A stretch of 64,000 nucleotides of DNA, taken from positions 52,985 to 116,984 of the forward strand of contig CALXET010000004.1 of NCBI GenBank assembly GCA_944387405.1. The letters are read 5' to 3'. The translations under genes and the position numbers were made by a program. Shown here piece after piece: positions 55,965-64,000 of this stretch. The notes under the pieces were generated by a model that did no database searches, was not told the DNA's origin, and saw only the letters and a list, made by a program, of their open reading frames with translations. Position 1 is the stretch's first letter. Each line of letters opens with the position of its first letter. Source of the stretch: an uncultured Clostridia bacterium (GTDB lineage Bacteria > Bacillota > Clostridia > TANB77 > CAG-508).

Positions 55965-58900
55965 TTACCACCTCCTCATTCTTTCTAATACATTTTTCTT
56001 AAATATATATACTCCCACGAGAGCAACTATCACAAATACTACAAATACTGCTCCACTAACTAGGCTTCCACCTGTTTCTACTGAAATTACAATATCTGCT
56101 GTTCCTAGATCATCTTCGTTATCTGCTCCATTTCCCGGAATAGAATCTATATCTTCTGCGCCATTTTCATTAAATGTTTCTGCAATCTCTGCACTATTAC
56201 TTACTATACCTGTATTTTCCTCTGTCATTTGTTTAAATAATACTAACTTAATAGATTTTCCTTCACCAGGATTTATTATTTCATTTTCTAATGCATTAGT
56301 ATAAATCAATCCATCTGGTCCTTCATACCAACCAGGATTTAAGTTTGCACTAAATATCGTACCTTCTGGAATATAATCAACTATCGTTCTTGCATATCCT
56401 GCAAGTTCTCCTTTATTTGATACTGTTATCTTATATTCCATATACACTCCAGCACCTTCTAGTTCTTTTGAATGTATATCTACTTTAGCAAAATTTGAAT
56501 CATCAAATTCGTATGCTTTAGTACCTTTCTTTGTTTGAACTGTAATCTTTGTTACTGATTTATTTAAATTCAAATCAAATACTGATGCTTCAATAAGTCC
56601 AATATCTATATCTCCTATACTATTATTCTCTATACTAATAATATCTGTAATTGCTAAAGCATTTGTAAGAATTGCATCTGAATTCATTGAACTATCAACA
56701 TCTTCTTTTTGATAATCTGTTAGAGCATATTTTGTTGTATCATATCCAAATACTATATAATACTTACCATTTTCTAGATTATCAAATATATATGCTCCAG
56801 TTCCATCTGTTTGAGTTTTAGAAATAGCTTCATTTGTTTCTGCACTATACAATGTTACAGATACATTAGAAAGACCATTTTCATTTTGATCTCTTTTACC
56901 ATTTCTATTCATATCTGCCCATGCTCTACCTGTTATTCTTTGAGACTGTTTTGTAGCAGAATTATTACTATTTTGTCTATTCTCCTCTACCATAACAACT
57001 CTATTTCCACCATCTTGATTACTACTTGATGATGTTTCAGGTCTTTGCTGAACTATTGTTGTTATTGAATCTGTAGATATTGTTTTTTCAAAATTAATTG
57101 AATCTAATGTCATTACATTATCTACAGAAACTTCTTTTTGACTTATATCATTTGCTTTTGTCTTTACTTCAACGTGTAGTGTATCCCCTTCATCTATATT
57201 TACTACCATAGACATCTTATTTGCTGTAATAAAATTAACTTCTTCTACATTGTCAGGATTTGATTCTAAATAAAATGTTCCTCTTAATCCTTTAAGCTCT
57301 TCTGGTAACAAATCCATAATAGTAACATTTTGTGCTGGAAATTTACCTGTATTTTTTGCAGTTAAATAATATGTTATTTCATCATTTTCTTTTACATATT
57401 TATCTGTAGCACTTGATGTAAATGTTGTCTCTATATTTGGTCTAGCTATACTATTTACAATTTTATAAGTTGTAATTTCATCAACTCCATCAGCAGTTAC
57501 TTTTACTTGAGATGATATAGGTTTTTCGATTTCATCAATATAATTTGTTCTAACGCGAACTGTTAATTCATAAGTCTCACCAACTGCTAGTTCACCTATA
57601 TTTAAGGTATATATTCTTGTATTTTCATCAAAATTTCCTACTGCGACTTCTTCATTATATTGAATATCTTCATTGAATTCATAGATAAATCCTTTATCAA
57701 AAGTTACTCCTTCTGGAATTTGTTGTCTTATTGTTATATTATTAATTGTTTTTCCTCTAACAAATTCTACTGGTACAGGTTTATCCTCCGTATTTTCAGA
57801 AGTATCTTCTTCTGGTATTTCTTCTTCTGGATTTTCAATTTCTGTATTTTCTTCTTCTTTTAACTCTTGTAAATATTCTTCATATGTTTTTACTGAACCA
57901 TCTGAAAACTTAACTTCTGTTATTCCCATAGATTCATCTGTGTTATTAGTAACGTTTATATAATAGATAATATCTGAATCTTCTCTTACTAATGCAGTTG
58001 CATAATTCTCTTTAAAATCTACTTCCAAATCAGCTTTTTCAACTTCTGCATCTTCTGTAGAATCTTCCACGATTGAAGAATCATCATCTGCATCTTCATC
58101 TGGATTTTCTGGAACTTCTTCAGGATTTTCTTCTGGTGTCTCTGGAACTTCAGGTTCTTCTATATTATCCATCTCTTCTGGTTTTTCTGGATTTCCATTT
58201 TCATCTAAACCTTCTGCAGAAGCTTCTACTGTAGCACCAGATATCTCTTCTGATTTTTCATTTACTTGAACTACATATGTATAAGTTTTTTCTTCTCCTA
58301 CTGAAATATCTCCAACATCTATATTTACTGTTTTAATATCTTCTCTTCTTTCAAAGTATTCACCATCTGATTCATCTCTATTTTCATACTCAATATATGT
58401 TGTATTTTCAGGAATATTTAAAGTAACATTTACATCTTCTGCTATCTCTTCACCAACATTTTTTACTAATACTGTATATTCAATCATTTGTCCTTCAACA
58501 ACTGTTTCTCCTGCATCTGATGAAATACTTACTTCTATTTTAGGAGCACTTACAGTTTCTAAACCAATAGTATCAGCTTCTTGTGATAAATTCTCATTAT
58601 TTGAATTACTATAATAAGTATTAAATGTTGTATAAATATCTGTATCACAAGGAAGCATTCCTGGTAATTCATATGCGTATGTAAATACTGCTAATTCTCC
58701 AGGCTTTACAGAATCATCAAATACTATTAAATATGATTTAACATTCTCTAATGAATCAAATTCTTCTGTCCAACCATTATTTTCATTATTTAAATCATTT
58801 GTTGCATCTCCATTTTCCGAATAATAAATTTTTACATTCTTATAAGTTCCATAAGTTTCTGATAATTCTGATACCATTTTTGTATCGTGTGTTGTGCCTA

Positions 58901-61316
58901 AATCTTCATTTGTAGAAATTAATTTGTTTCCTTTAAAAGCAGTTCTTCCTAATATAGAAACATTTGTCATTTCTTCTTCACTATTATTCATTAAGATAAC
59001 ATCTTGCTCTACTCTTTTTTGCTCACTATTTGTTAATATTCTATCAGTTTTTCTTCCTTGATTAATTGAATAAATTTCATTATTGCCATTATAACCATCT
59101 GCCCTTTGAGCACTAACTACTCCTGATGGTCCTATAAATGATATTTCTGTTTCTGAAACACCATTTGTATTTAATAATACTTGATTATTTTTTTCTGTAT
59201 CCATATTCCATGGAACTGATTTATTATAACTTGTTGCAGACTCATTATAATAATTCATTGTTATTTTATCTGTAGAAGATGGTGTATAAATATTTATTTT
59301 AATATCTACATCTAATATTACATTTGTACCTTCTGTTAATTCTACTAAACTATATTTAGTTTGAATTCCTTCTAATGATACTTTTAAAACAATATGTCCT
59401 TTATCGTTTTTGTAATTTTCTACATTTGATATATTAAGTTCATTATTTCCATATAGAATACTCATATCATTTACTTTTACTTCTTCAATTTGTTTTGGGA
59501 AAGTAATTTCAAATACTGGATTCTTATATAGGTCTGTTGCTTCATTATAATTATTTAAAGCAATTTTTAATTCAATATTATTTTTCTCTGCTAAAGTACT
59601 TAATACTTTTCTATTTGTAGATACAGTAGCTGCTGTTTTAGTTCCATCTAATTTAATACTATTTGTTACAACTCCTAAATCATCTTTTATGTCACCATCA
59701 TAAACTGCTGCTGCAACATATTTACTTACTAGTTTTTGAAATCTCATTGCTGATTTTTTTGAATAAGATATATTTCCTATAGCTTTTGTGTTAGTAATAC
59801 TTAAAATTCCTTCGTTTTCTGGATTATCAATTCTTAATATTATTTTTCCAACTTTTTCTTTAGAACTATAAGTTGCAATTATATTTCCGTTTTCATCTGC
59901 TTGTACATTTTTATCTAGTGTCAATAACACTTTTCCGTTCTCATCTAAAATTTTAAGACTACCTTTTTCACCTAAGATACTATCTAAATTTTCTTTATTT
60001 AATGTTGTTGATTTGTAATATGTCATATAAGAATTATTATTTAATGTAGAATATTTTTCATTTTCATCATTTTCAAAATATTCATCTTGTTCTCTTATCT
60101 CTACTGTATTTACAAAATCTGCTTTTGATATATTTATATTTGTTGCATATGTATAATTTGTCTCATAATAATCACTAGAAATATTATAATTTGCATACAT
60201 ATTTCCTTTGCTTAAAACAGGATTTGAATTTTGAACATCATATGTTACTAAATTTCCTTTTGAATCTTTTAAATCATATTCTACTTCTCCTGTTGCTTCT
60301 AAAGGTTTACTTCCTCCATTATTAAACACTGTTACTTTATTATTAATTGAACTTGAAAGTTTTGTATTTTCTCCATTTACAGCATATGTTACTGTAACAA
60401 TATATTTATCTTTACCTTGTGGAACTATATATTTATTATCTTTTTCTTGAACTGGAGCATTTAAAACACTTATATTTACATTTCCTTCAGAATAATTCCA
60501 ATTATCCTCATTAAATATTACATCACTTCCTGTTAGTCCATTTGTAAAAGCTGTACTTACTGCATCTACTGTTACATTTTGAGGAACTAAACTATCATTT
60601 TCTGGAACTTTAAATACAATATTTGTGCCTTCAATAGGTAGTGTCTTGCTGTCTTCGCTAAGTAAAAGATCTATTGCGTATTGTACTAGCATATATTTTG
60701 TATTATCTTGAGTATATTCAAAACTCTTTTCTACACTTGATGATAAATTTATACTACAAATTGAATCCCATCCAAGTGTTGTAGTAGCACTTTTTGTAAA
60801 TTCTATGTGATTTGAATCTTGATTTACATAAGTACCTGTTAAAACGAATTCAACATTTGAACTACTCTTAAATGGATTATAGTATTCCTCGTTTTTTAGC
60901 TTAATTGGAATCTCTACTAAAACCTCTTCCTCTGAATTTAAACGAGATATTGTAATTTCATTTCCAACAACAGATTGTATATATTCGCAATCAATTCTTG
61001 TTTCATCAATTTCAAATACCTCATTTGATAAGTCTGCTATTGAAAGCACTGGATTTTTTACATACCCATCAGATACTTTCATTTTGACATTTAATTTAAG
61101 CCCTTCCTCTTTTGTATTTGCAACATACATAGTGCTATTTTCACTCGTCTCAGATGATACATATGCATTCATTTCGACATTTGCTGAAATGTTATCTTCG
61201 TTTTCCGTTTTTACACCTAAGAAAGCTGCAAATAGAGGTAAGCATTGCATAGAAACTAAGCAAAATACTATTAAGCTTACTATTAACTTCTCCTTCCAAG
61301 TGTTTTTAATAAACAT
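55965..61316 (-). CDS. A3: DUF11/SdrD-B surface protein, partner of B3
   Basis: I choose the ATG at 61316 (1,783 aa). The in-frame GTG at 61328 overlaps the GGAGG site that serves this ATG. A signal peptide (about 1-33) is followed by the beta-rich N-terminal half shared with A1/A2. DUF11-like repeats lie near 925, 1099 and 1290. Specific to A3 are two acidic, Pro/Glu-rich stretches (about 1045-1095 and 1155-1185) flanking the second repeat, probably flexible spacers. The SdrD-B-like domain (ITGRAWADMNRNGKRDQNE, about 1460), the FDLNLNKSVTKITV domain (about 1579) and the end TADIVISVETG, helix (about 1752-1777), basic tail match its paralogues. It heads the A3-B3 operon. Confidence 0.8.
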   Translation of the reverse strand: MFIKNTWKEKLIVSLIVFCLVSMQCLPLFAAFLGVKTENEDNISANVEMNAYVSSETSENSTMYVANTKEEGLKLNVKMKVSDGYVKNPVLSIADLSNEVFEIDETRIDCEYIQSVVGNEITISRLNSEEEVLVEIPIKLKNEEYYNPFKSSSNVEFVLTGTYVNQDSNHIEFTKSATTTLGWDSICSINLSSSVEKSFEYTQDNTKYMLVQYAIDLLLSEDSKTLPIEGTNIVFKVPENDSLVPQNVTVDAVSTAFTNGLTGSDVIFNEDNWNYSEGNVNISVLNAPVQEKDNKYIVPQGKDKYIVTVTYAVNGENTKLSSSINNKVTVFNNGGSKPLEATGEVEYDLKDSKGNLVTYDVQNSNPVLSKGNMYANYNISSDYYETNYTYATNINISKADFVNTVEIREQDEYFENDENEKYSTLNNNSYMTYYKSTTLNKENLDSILGEKGSLKILDENGKVLLTLDKNVQADENGNIIATYSSKEKVGKIILRIDNPENEGILSITNTKAIGNISYSKKSAMRFQKLVSKYVAAAVYDGDIKDDLGVVTNSIKLDGTKTAATVSTNRKVLSTLAEKNNIELKIALNNYNEATDLYKNPVFEITFPKQIEEVKVNDMSILYGNNELNISNVENYKNDKGHIVLKVSLEGIQTKYSLVELTEGTNVILDVDIKINIYTPSSTDKITMNYYNESATSYNKSVPWNMDTEKNNQVLLNTNGVSETEISFIGPSGVVSAQRADGYNGNNEIYSINQGRKTDRILTNSEQKRVEQDVILMNNSEEEMTNVSILGRTAFKGNKLISTNEDLGTTHDTKMVSELSETYGTYKNVKIYYSENGDATNDLNNENNGWTEEFDSLENVKSYLIVFDDSVKPGELAVFTYAYELPGMLPCDTDIYTTFNTYYSNSNNENLSQEADTIGLETVSAPKIEVSISSDAGETVVEGQMIEYTVLVKNVGEEIAEDVNVTLNIPENTTYIEYENRDESDGEYFERREDIKTVNIDVGDISVGEEKTYTYVVQVNEKSEEISGATVEASAEGLDENGNPEKPEEMDNIEEPEVPETPEENPEEVPENPDEDADDDSSIVEDSTEDAEVEKADLEVDFKENYATALVREDSDIIYYINVTNNTDESMGITEVKFSDGSVKTYEEYLQELKEEENTEIENPEEEIPEEDTSENTEDKPVPVEFVRGKTINNITIRQQIPEGVTFDKGFIYEFNEDIQYNEEVAVGNFDENTRIYTLNIGELAVGETYELTVRVRTNYIDEIEKPISSQVKVTADGVDEITTYKIVNSIARPNIETTFTSSATDKYVKENDEITYYLTAKNTGKFPAQNVTIMDLLPEELKGLRGTFYLESNPDNVEEVNFITANKMSMVVNIDEGDTLHVEVKTKANDISQKEVSVDNVMTLDSINFEKTISTDSITTIVQQRPETSSSSNQDGGNRVVMVEENRQNSNNSATKQSQRITGRAWADMNRNGKRDQNENGLSNVSVTLYSAETNEAISKTQTDGTGAYIFDNLENGKYYIVFGYDTTKYALTDYQKEDVDSSMNSDAILTNALAITDIISIENNSIGDIDIGLIEASVFDLNLNKSVTKITVQTKKGTKAYEFDDSNFAKVDIHSKELEGAGVYMEYKITVSNKGELAGYARTIVDYIPEGTIFSANLNPGWYEGPDGLIYTNALENEIINPGEGKSIKLVLFKQMTEENTGIVSNSAEIAETFNENGAEDIDSIPGNGADNEDDLGTADIVISVETGGSLVSGAVFVVFVIVALVGVYIFKKNVLERMRRW

Positions 61317-61664
61317 ATTTACCTCCACAAAACTATTTATTTATATATAATATAGCTTTATTTTTATTTATATTTATAATACTGTCAATGTAAGAAGTTT
61401 AAATAACTATACGACTGTTTTATTTTATTTTTACGGAAGTATATCTTTAATTTGCAATATTACATTTTGATTAATTTTTGTATTCATTTTTATTTGATTT
61501 TAAATTTTTTTAGTTTTTTCTTACTTATGTATACTATTTTTTTGACAAAAAATATGTATTTATTTTTTTCTTACATATCATTCACCATATATTTTTTCTT
61601 TCATAATATATGTTATAAACATATATTTTTTAGCTACACATATACTTTATTAGGAGGATTTTAT
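61317..61664. promoter_or_regulatory. Divergent control region between A3-B3 and the small-gene cluster
   Basis: On the minus side, for A3: TTGACA (61383-61388), 16 bases, TAAAAA (61361-61366), closely matching the A2 promoter. Upstream are TACGGAA (61432-61438), 18 bases, and ATATTACATTTT (61457-61468) with ATTAA. On the plus side a TTGACA is visible at 61542-61547, but no good -10 box follows at normal distance; the small genes' promoter is not clear to me. No TTATCCACA site is present here. Confidence 0.5.
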
Positions 61665-61817
61665 ATGACTGAAAGAGAACTAAAAAGTTTAATGGATATT
61701 TTATCTAAAATGGATAAAAAAGATCTTGAATGTGGCATTGCTAAAGCAAAACAAGTTCTAAACAATAAAACTTCAAAAGATCTTTTAAATGATATTACAA
61801 AAAGAAAGGATAATTAA
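61665..61817 (+). CDS. Small acidic/basic helical protein, unknown (first of three)
   Basis: The 50-residue protein starts at the ATG at 61665 behind a strong AGGAGG site. A longer frame begins at 61452, but its extra part has no ribosome binding site and is Phe/Ile-rich junk. The sequence (MTERELKSLMDILSKMDKKD) is highly charged and predicted helical, with no membrane segment. I do not recognise it. It is 1 base from the next gene, so the three small genes form one operon. Confidence 0.65.
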   Translation: MTERELKSLMDILSKMDKKDLECGIAKAKQVLNNKTSKDLLNDITKRKDN

Positions 61818-61818
61818 A

Positions 61819-62259
61819 ATGAATGAAGAATTGTTAAATGAGTTTTCTAGTATTCTTAAAGAAAAAAATATTGATATTAATAATATTTTATCAAATATTA
61901 ATAGCGAAAATATTGACAAAAATGTAAGTAATAAAAATAAATATTCTAATTTTAACAATACTAAAGGAAATGAACAAAAAAATTCAGATTCAAATCAAGA
62001 AAAAAATATCCACAGCGAAAATTTTAATTCATCAAACAATTCTTCAAACATAAATTATTCAGACATAGAAAACATTATAAAAATTAAAAATGCTTTTGAT
62101 AAAGCAAGTTCAACTAGCTTTCAAAATGTAGATCTTCTTACTGCCCTTAAGCCTTTTATGAAAGATTCTAGAAAAGAAAAAATTGATAAATATGCAAAAT
62201 TATTAAAATTTGCAGAAGTAGCTAAGATGCTTGATTTATTTGGTGGTGATAAAAAATAA
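61819..62259 (+). CDS. Asn/Ser-rich protein with conserved-looking C-terminal helix bundle, unknown
   Basis: I take the ATG at 61819 (146 aa), which follows GAAAGGATAAT one base after the stop of the previous gene. An earlier ATG at 61789 would overlap that gene by 29 bases. The first 25 residues are helical, about 30-80 is Asn/Lys/Ser-rich low complexity, and 81-146 looks structured (VDLLTALKPFMKDSRKEKID, then KYAKLLKFAEVAKMLDLFGG). I cannot name the family. The mix of a disordered middle and a compact basic C-terminal domain suggests an adaptor or nucleic-acid/spore-associated small protein, but this is only a guess. Confidence 0.6.
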   Translation: MNEELLNEFSSILKEKNIDINNILSNINSENIDKNVSNKNKYSNFNNTKGNEQKNSDSNQEKNIHSENFNSSNNSSNINYSDIENIIKIKNAFDKASSTSFQNVDLLTALKPFMKDSRKEKIDKYAKLLKFAEVAKMLDLFGGDKK

Positions 62260-62627
62260 TGCTTCCAACTTTACCAAATTACAATAATACTTTTTATAAT
62301 CGTAGATATACGGCTTATAATAATTTAAGAACTTTTAATAAAATTCATAATCTTGAAAATATAGATTCTACTCAGGAAAGTAGAAAAAAAGAAAAACAAA
62401 ATATAGAAAACAATGAATCTATCAATAAAAGTTCAAACTCAAAATCAGATAAACTTAATAATATGTTTGATACTAATTTTTCACTTTTTAAATACATAGA
62501 TAATATACTTTCTATTGTAGATGGAGAAGATTTAATAATTATAGGAGTCCTTTGCCTTTTATATAAAAGTGATAGCCAAGATATTTTTCTTATGATTGCA
62601 TTACTTTTACTTCTTTTTGACATTTAA
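62259..62627 (+). CDS. Small protein with C-terminal hydrophobic hairpin, unknown
   Basis: This 122-residue protein starts in a TAATG overlap with the stop of the preceding gene. The N-terminus is Tyr/Asn-rich (PNYNNTFYNRRYTAYNN), followed by a charged disordered stretch (45-75). Two hydrophobic segments at the end (DLIIIGVLCLLY, then IFLMIALLLLLFDI) are split by a short polar turn. It is probably membrane-attached by its tail. A Tyr/Asn-rich start with this kind of tail is seen in some clostridial spore-associated proteins, but I cannot support a function. Confidence 0.6.
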   Translation: MLPTLPNYNNTFYNRRYTAYNNLRTFNKIHNLENIDSTQESRKKEKQNIENNESINKSSNSKSDKLNNMFDTNFSLFKYIDNILSIVDGEDLIIIGVLCLLYKSDSQDIFLMIALLLLLFDI

Positions 62628-62628
62628 A

Positions 62629-62661
62629 AAAGCCTAAAATATATAAATATTTTAAGGCTTT
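62629..62661. terminator. Bidirectional terminator between the small-gene cluster and minC
   Basis: The stem AAAGCC...GGCTTT extends through an AT-rich part with one bulge and lies between convergent genes. The minus side ends in a run of six T and the plus side in TTTAATTATTTA. Confidence 0.75.
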
Positions 62662-62683
62662 AATTATTTACTTATTATAACTA

Positions 62684-63364
62684 TTATTCAGATTTATTAT
62701 CAGACATTCCTTTTACTTGAGAAAGTTCTATTATAATATCATTATCTTTTAGGTATATAAAAGGTAATTTTCCATCTTTATTAGTTACTTCCTTTACTAT
62801 GTTAGCAATTCTAACTTGGGTACAATCAATAGCATGTCCAGCAATTATTGCTTTTTTATTTCCATTTGCTCCTGCATGTGCTAATCCTCTTATTGTACCT
62901 GTTACAATTATATTTTCTCCTGCAACAACTTCAGCGCCATAATTTAAGTCACCAATTATAACTAAACTTCCTACAAATTCTTCTCTTTGTCCGGATCTTA
63001 GATTTCCATGAATAAATTTAGTTTGAGATGTTTCAATTTCTCTTTCAAAAGTGCTTTTAATTGCATGTAGCCCTAGGTCTTTAATCTCCGGCTCTTCCTT
63101 TTTTTCTTCGTTTTTCTTTTTATATTCTTCTCTAAATTCTATTTCAGTATTAGCTATTTCTTCAATCATACTTGTAATTCTGTCTTTTTCCTTTTCAGTT
63201 AACTGTCTACCTGTTACAATTGTTTTGAAATCTCCTCTACTATATATTCTCTTAAGCCTAGATTCTTTTGAACTTAAATCATAAAGCATTGCCTTTGTAT
63301 CTGCTTCTCTTACTATTAAAATAACTTCATCCTTTGTTGTCATTATTTTTACTTTAGCTCTCAT
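62684..63364 (-). CDS. minC: Septum site-determining protein MinC
   Basis: This 226-residue cell-division inhibitor blocks FtsZ ring assembly away from mid-cell when recruited by MinD. The N-terminal domain (1-95) is variable, and a charged helical linker (about 75-98) separates it from the C-terminal beta-helix (about 112-217). That domain has the family signature: NLRSGQREEFVGSLVIIGDL, then NYGAEVVAGENIIVTGTIRG, then LAHAGANGNKKAIIAG and QVRIANIV. It follows the PBP2 gene by 45 bases on the same strand, the usual clostridial order (mre genes, mrdA, minC). However, minD and minE do not follow: a terminator and opposing genes do. The start ATG has AAAGGATG before it. Confidence 0.93.
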   Translation of the reverse strand: MRAKVKIMTTKDEVILIVREADTKAMLYDLSSKESRLKRIYSRGDFKTIVTGRQLTEKEKDRITSMIEEIANTEIEFREEYKKKNEEKKEEPEIKDLGLHAIKSTFEREIETSQTKFIHGNLRSGQREEFVGSLVIIGDLNYGAEVVAGENIIVTGTIRGLAHAGANGNKKAIIAGHAIDCTQVRIANIVKEVTNKDGKLPFIYLKDNDIIIELSQVKGMSDNKSE

Positions 63365-63377
63365 AATACATCCTTTC

Positions 63378-63407
63378 TTATCAATAACAGTATTTGCATA
63401 TTGATAA
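63378..63407 (-). other. Inverted repeat in the mrdA-minC gap
   Basis: TTATCAATA (63378-63386) pairs with TATTGATAA (63399-63407) in the 45-base gap. There is no T-run after it, so it is not an obvious terminator. It may process or slow the transcript before minC. Confidence 0.3.
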
Positions 63408-63409
63408 CA

Positions 63410-64000
63410 TTATCTATATGTTTCAACTTCCTTAGAAGCTGTCATATCCTCTTTAACTTCTTCTACATTCATACCAAAATATTCATCAATAATCTCTCTT
63501 ACAACTTCTGCTGTATAATTACCATGCCCTCCATTTTCTACTAATACTACAACTGCAATTTCAGGATCATCATATGGTGCAAATCCCGCAAACCAGGCAT
63601 TAACCCAATTACCCGCTTCAGTAGAACCTGTTTTACCTCCAACTTCAATTTTAAATCCTTCGAATGCATTTACCGCTGTACCATCTCCAGAAGTAACTGA
63701 TTTCATACCCTTGTGCACAGCTTCAATATATTCTTTTTTAATATCCATATCTTTTGTTGTATTTTCATCTGTTAAACCTAATTCCTGATTTACAAAGTTG
63801 TTTATCTCTTCAGTAGATACTTGATTTCCATTGGAAGAAATAACATTTTTTATTATTGTTGGATTTACTGCTTTTCCCCCGTTTGCAACCATAGCAATAT
63901 ATTTTGTCATTTGAAGTGGTGTGAAGTCATTATAACTTTGTCCTATTGCTGCAGATAAAAGACCTCCTTCTGTCATCTTCTCTCCTACAGCTTCTGCTGC
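63410..64000 (-). CDS. mrdA: Penicillin-binding protein 2 type transpeptidase, C-terminal part (runs off right edge)
   Basis: The last 196 residues are visible and the frame stays open to base 64000. The transpeptidase end is clear: AIGQSYNDFTPLQMTKYIAM, then VANGGKAVNPTI, then VHKGMKSVTSGDGTA, and the KTG box in VGGKTGSTEAGNWVNAWFAG. These match class B PBPs of the elongasome (PBP2/MrdA), which cross-link peptidoglycan outside the membrane. The SxxK and SxN motifs lie beyond the window. The first Met seen here (63976) is internal. The position just before minC supports the MrdA call over a sporulation-type PBP. Confidence 0.85.
   Translation of the reverse strand, partial: AAEAVGEKMTEGGLLSAAIGQSYNDFTPLQMTKYIAMVANGGKAVNPTIIKNVISSNGNQVSTEEINNFVNQELGLTDENTTKDMDIKKEYIEAVHKGMKSVTSGDGTAVNAFEGFKIEVGGKTGSTEAGNWVNAWFAGFAPYDDPEIAVVVLVENGGHGNYTAEVVREIIDEYFGMNVEEVKEDMTASKEVETYR

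Noticed and set aside
8331..61316. LPXTG sortase signals and a sortase gene
   Set aside because: I looked at all seven C-terminal ends of the surface proteins and found no LPXTG, NPQTN or similar, and no sortase-type gene is present in the window.
61452..61664. N-terminal extension of the first small gene
   Set aside because: Phe/Ile-rich translation of AT-rich intergenic DNA, no ribosome binding site at 61452, while AGGAGG precedes the ATG at 61665.

Overview
The window looks like the chromosome of a very low-GC, Gram-positive member of the Bacillota, most likely an uncultured gut Clostridia lineage. The evidence is the strong A/T codon bias, strong GGAGG ribosome binding sites, sigma-A promoters, a TagO-type wall-polymer initiator, MinC, a LemA protein and many wall-associated proteins without an outer-membrane apparatus. 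TAA is the usual stop, and nothing suggests a recoded stop codon. Almost everything lies on the minus strand; the exceptions are the LemA gene and a three-gene cluster of small unknown proteins. I see no rRNA, tRNA, CRISPR array, transposase or sortase gene.

Layout. 1-7.3 kb (minus): the start of a pilin-like gene, rpiB-tagO, an M23 peptidase, a receiver-GGDEF protein, a PF06541-type membrane protein, an anchored Ig-like protein, and a G5/lytic-transglycosylase wall enzyme. 7.6-8.1 kb (plus): LemA. 8.3-61.3 kb (minus): about 53 kb given almost entirely to giant surface proteins, interrupted only by a sirtuin gene at 34.5-35.2 kb. 61.7-62.6 kb (plus): three small unknown genes. 62.7-64 kb (minus): minC and the 3' end of a PBP2-type transpeptidase gene.

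The surface region holds three paralogous bicistronic cassettes, A1-B1 (18.8-8.3 kb), A2-B2 (49.3-35.4 kb) and A3-B3 (61.3-49.7 kb), plus one single giant gene, the mucin-binding-like gene M (34.2-19.1 kb). Each A protein (about 1,690-1,780 aa) has a signal peptide, a long beta-rich N-terminal half, DUF11-like repeats, one SdrD-B-like domain, and a C-terminal transmembrane helix preceded by an IS-V-x-TG motif. Each B protein (about 1,780-2,950 aa) has an N-terminal region that looks like a thioester adhesin domain (Cys, then TYGYY, then VQxAWW), two SdrD-B-like domains, a conserved D-x-DSAPDN segment, and a C-terminal helix preceded by a TFTxPTG motif. A and B overlap or are one base apart, so they are probably translationally coupled and act together on the surface. 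Gene M encodes a fibro-slime domain, a Cna-B domain and a huge array of MucBP and DUF11-like modules. Much of that array repeats with an exact 1,875-bp (625-codon) period. M is interrupted by an apparent one-base frameshift near 32466; without it the product would be about 5,005 aa.

None of the large surface proteins ends in a recognisable LPXTG signal. Their two class-specific juxtamembrane motifs and the shared elements upstream of their operons suggest a co-regulated surface system with non-canonical anchoring. This is the most likely place in the window for undescribed biology.
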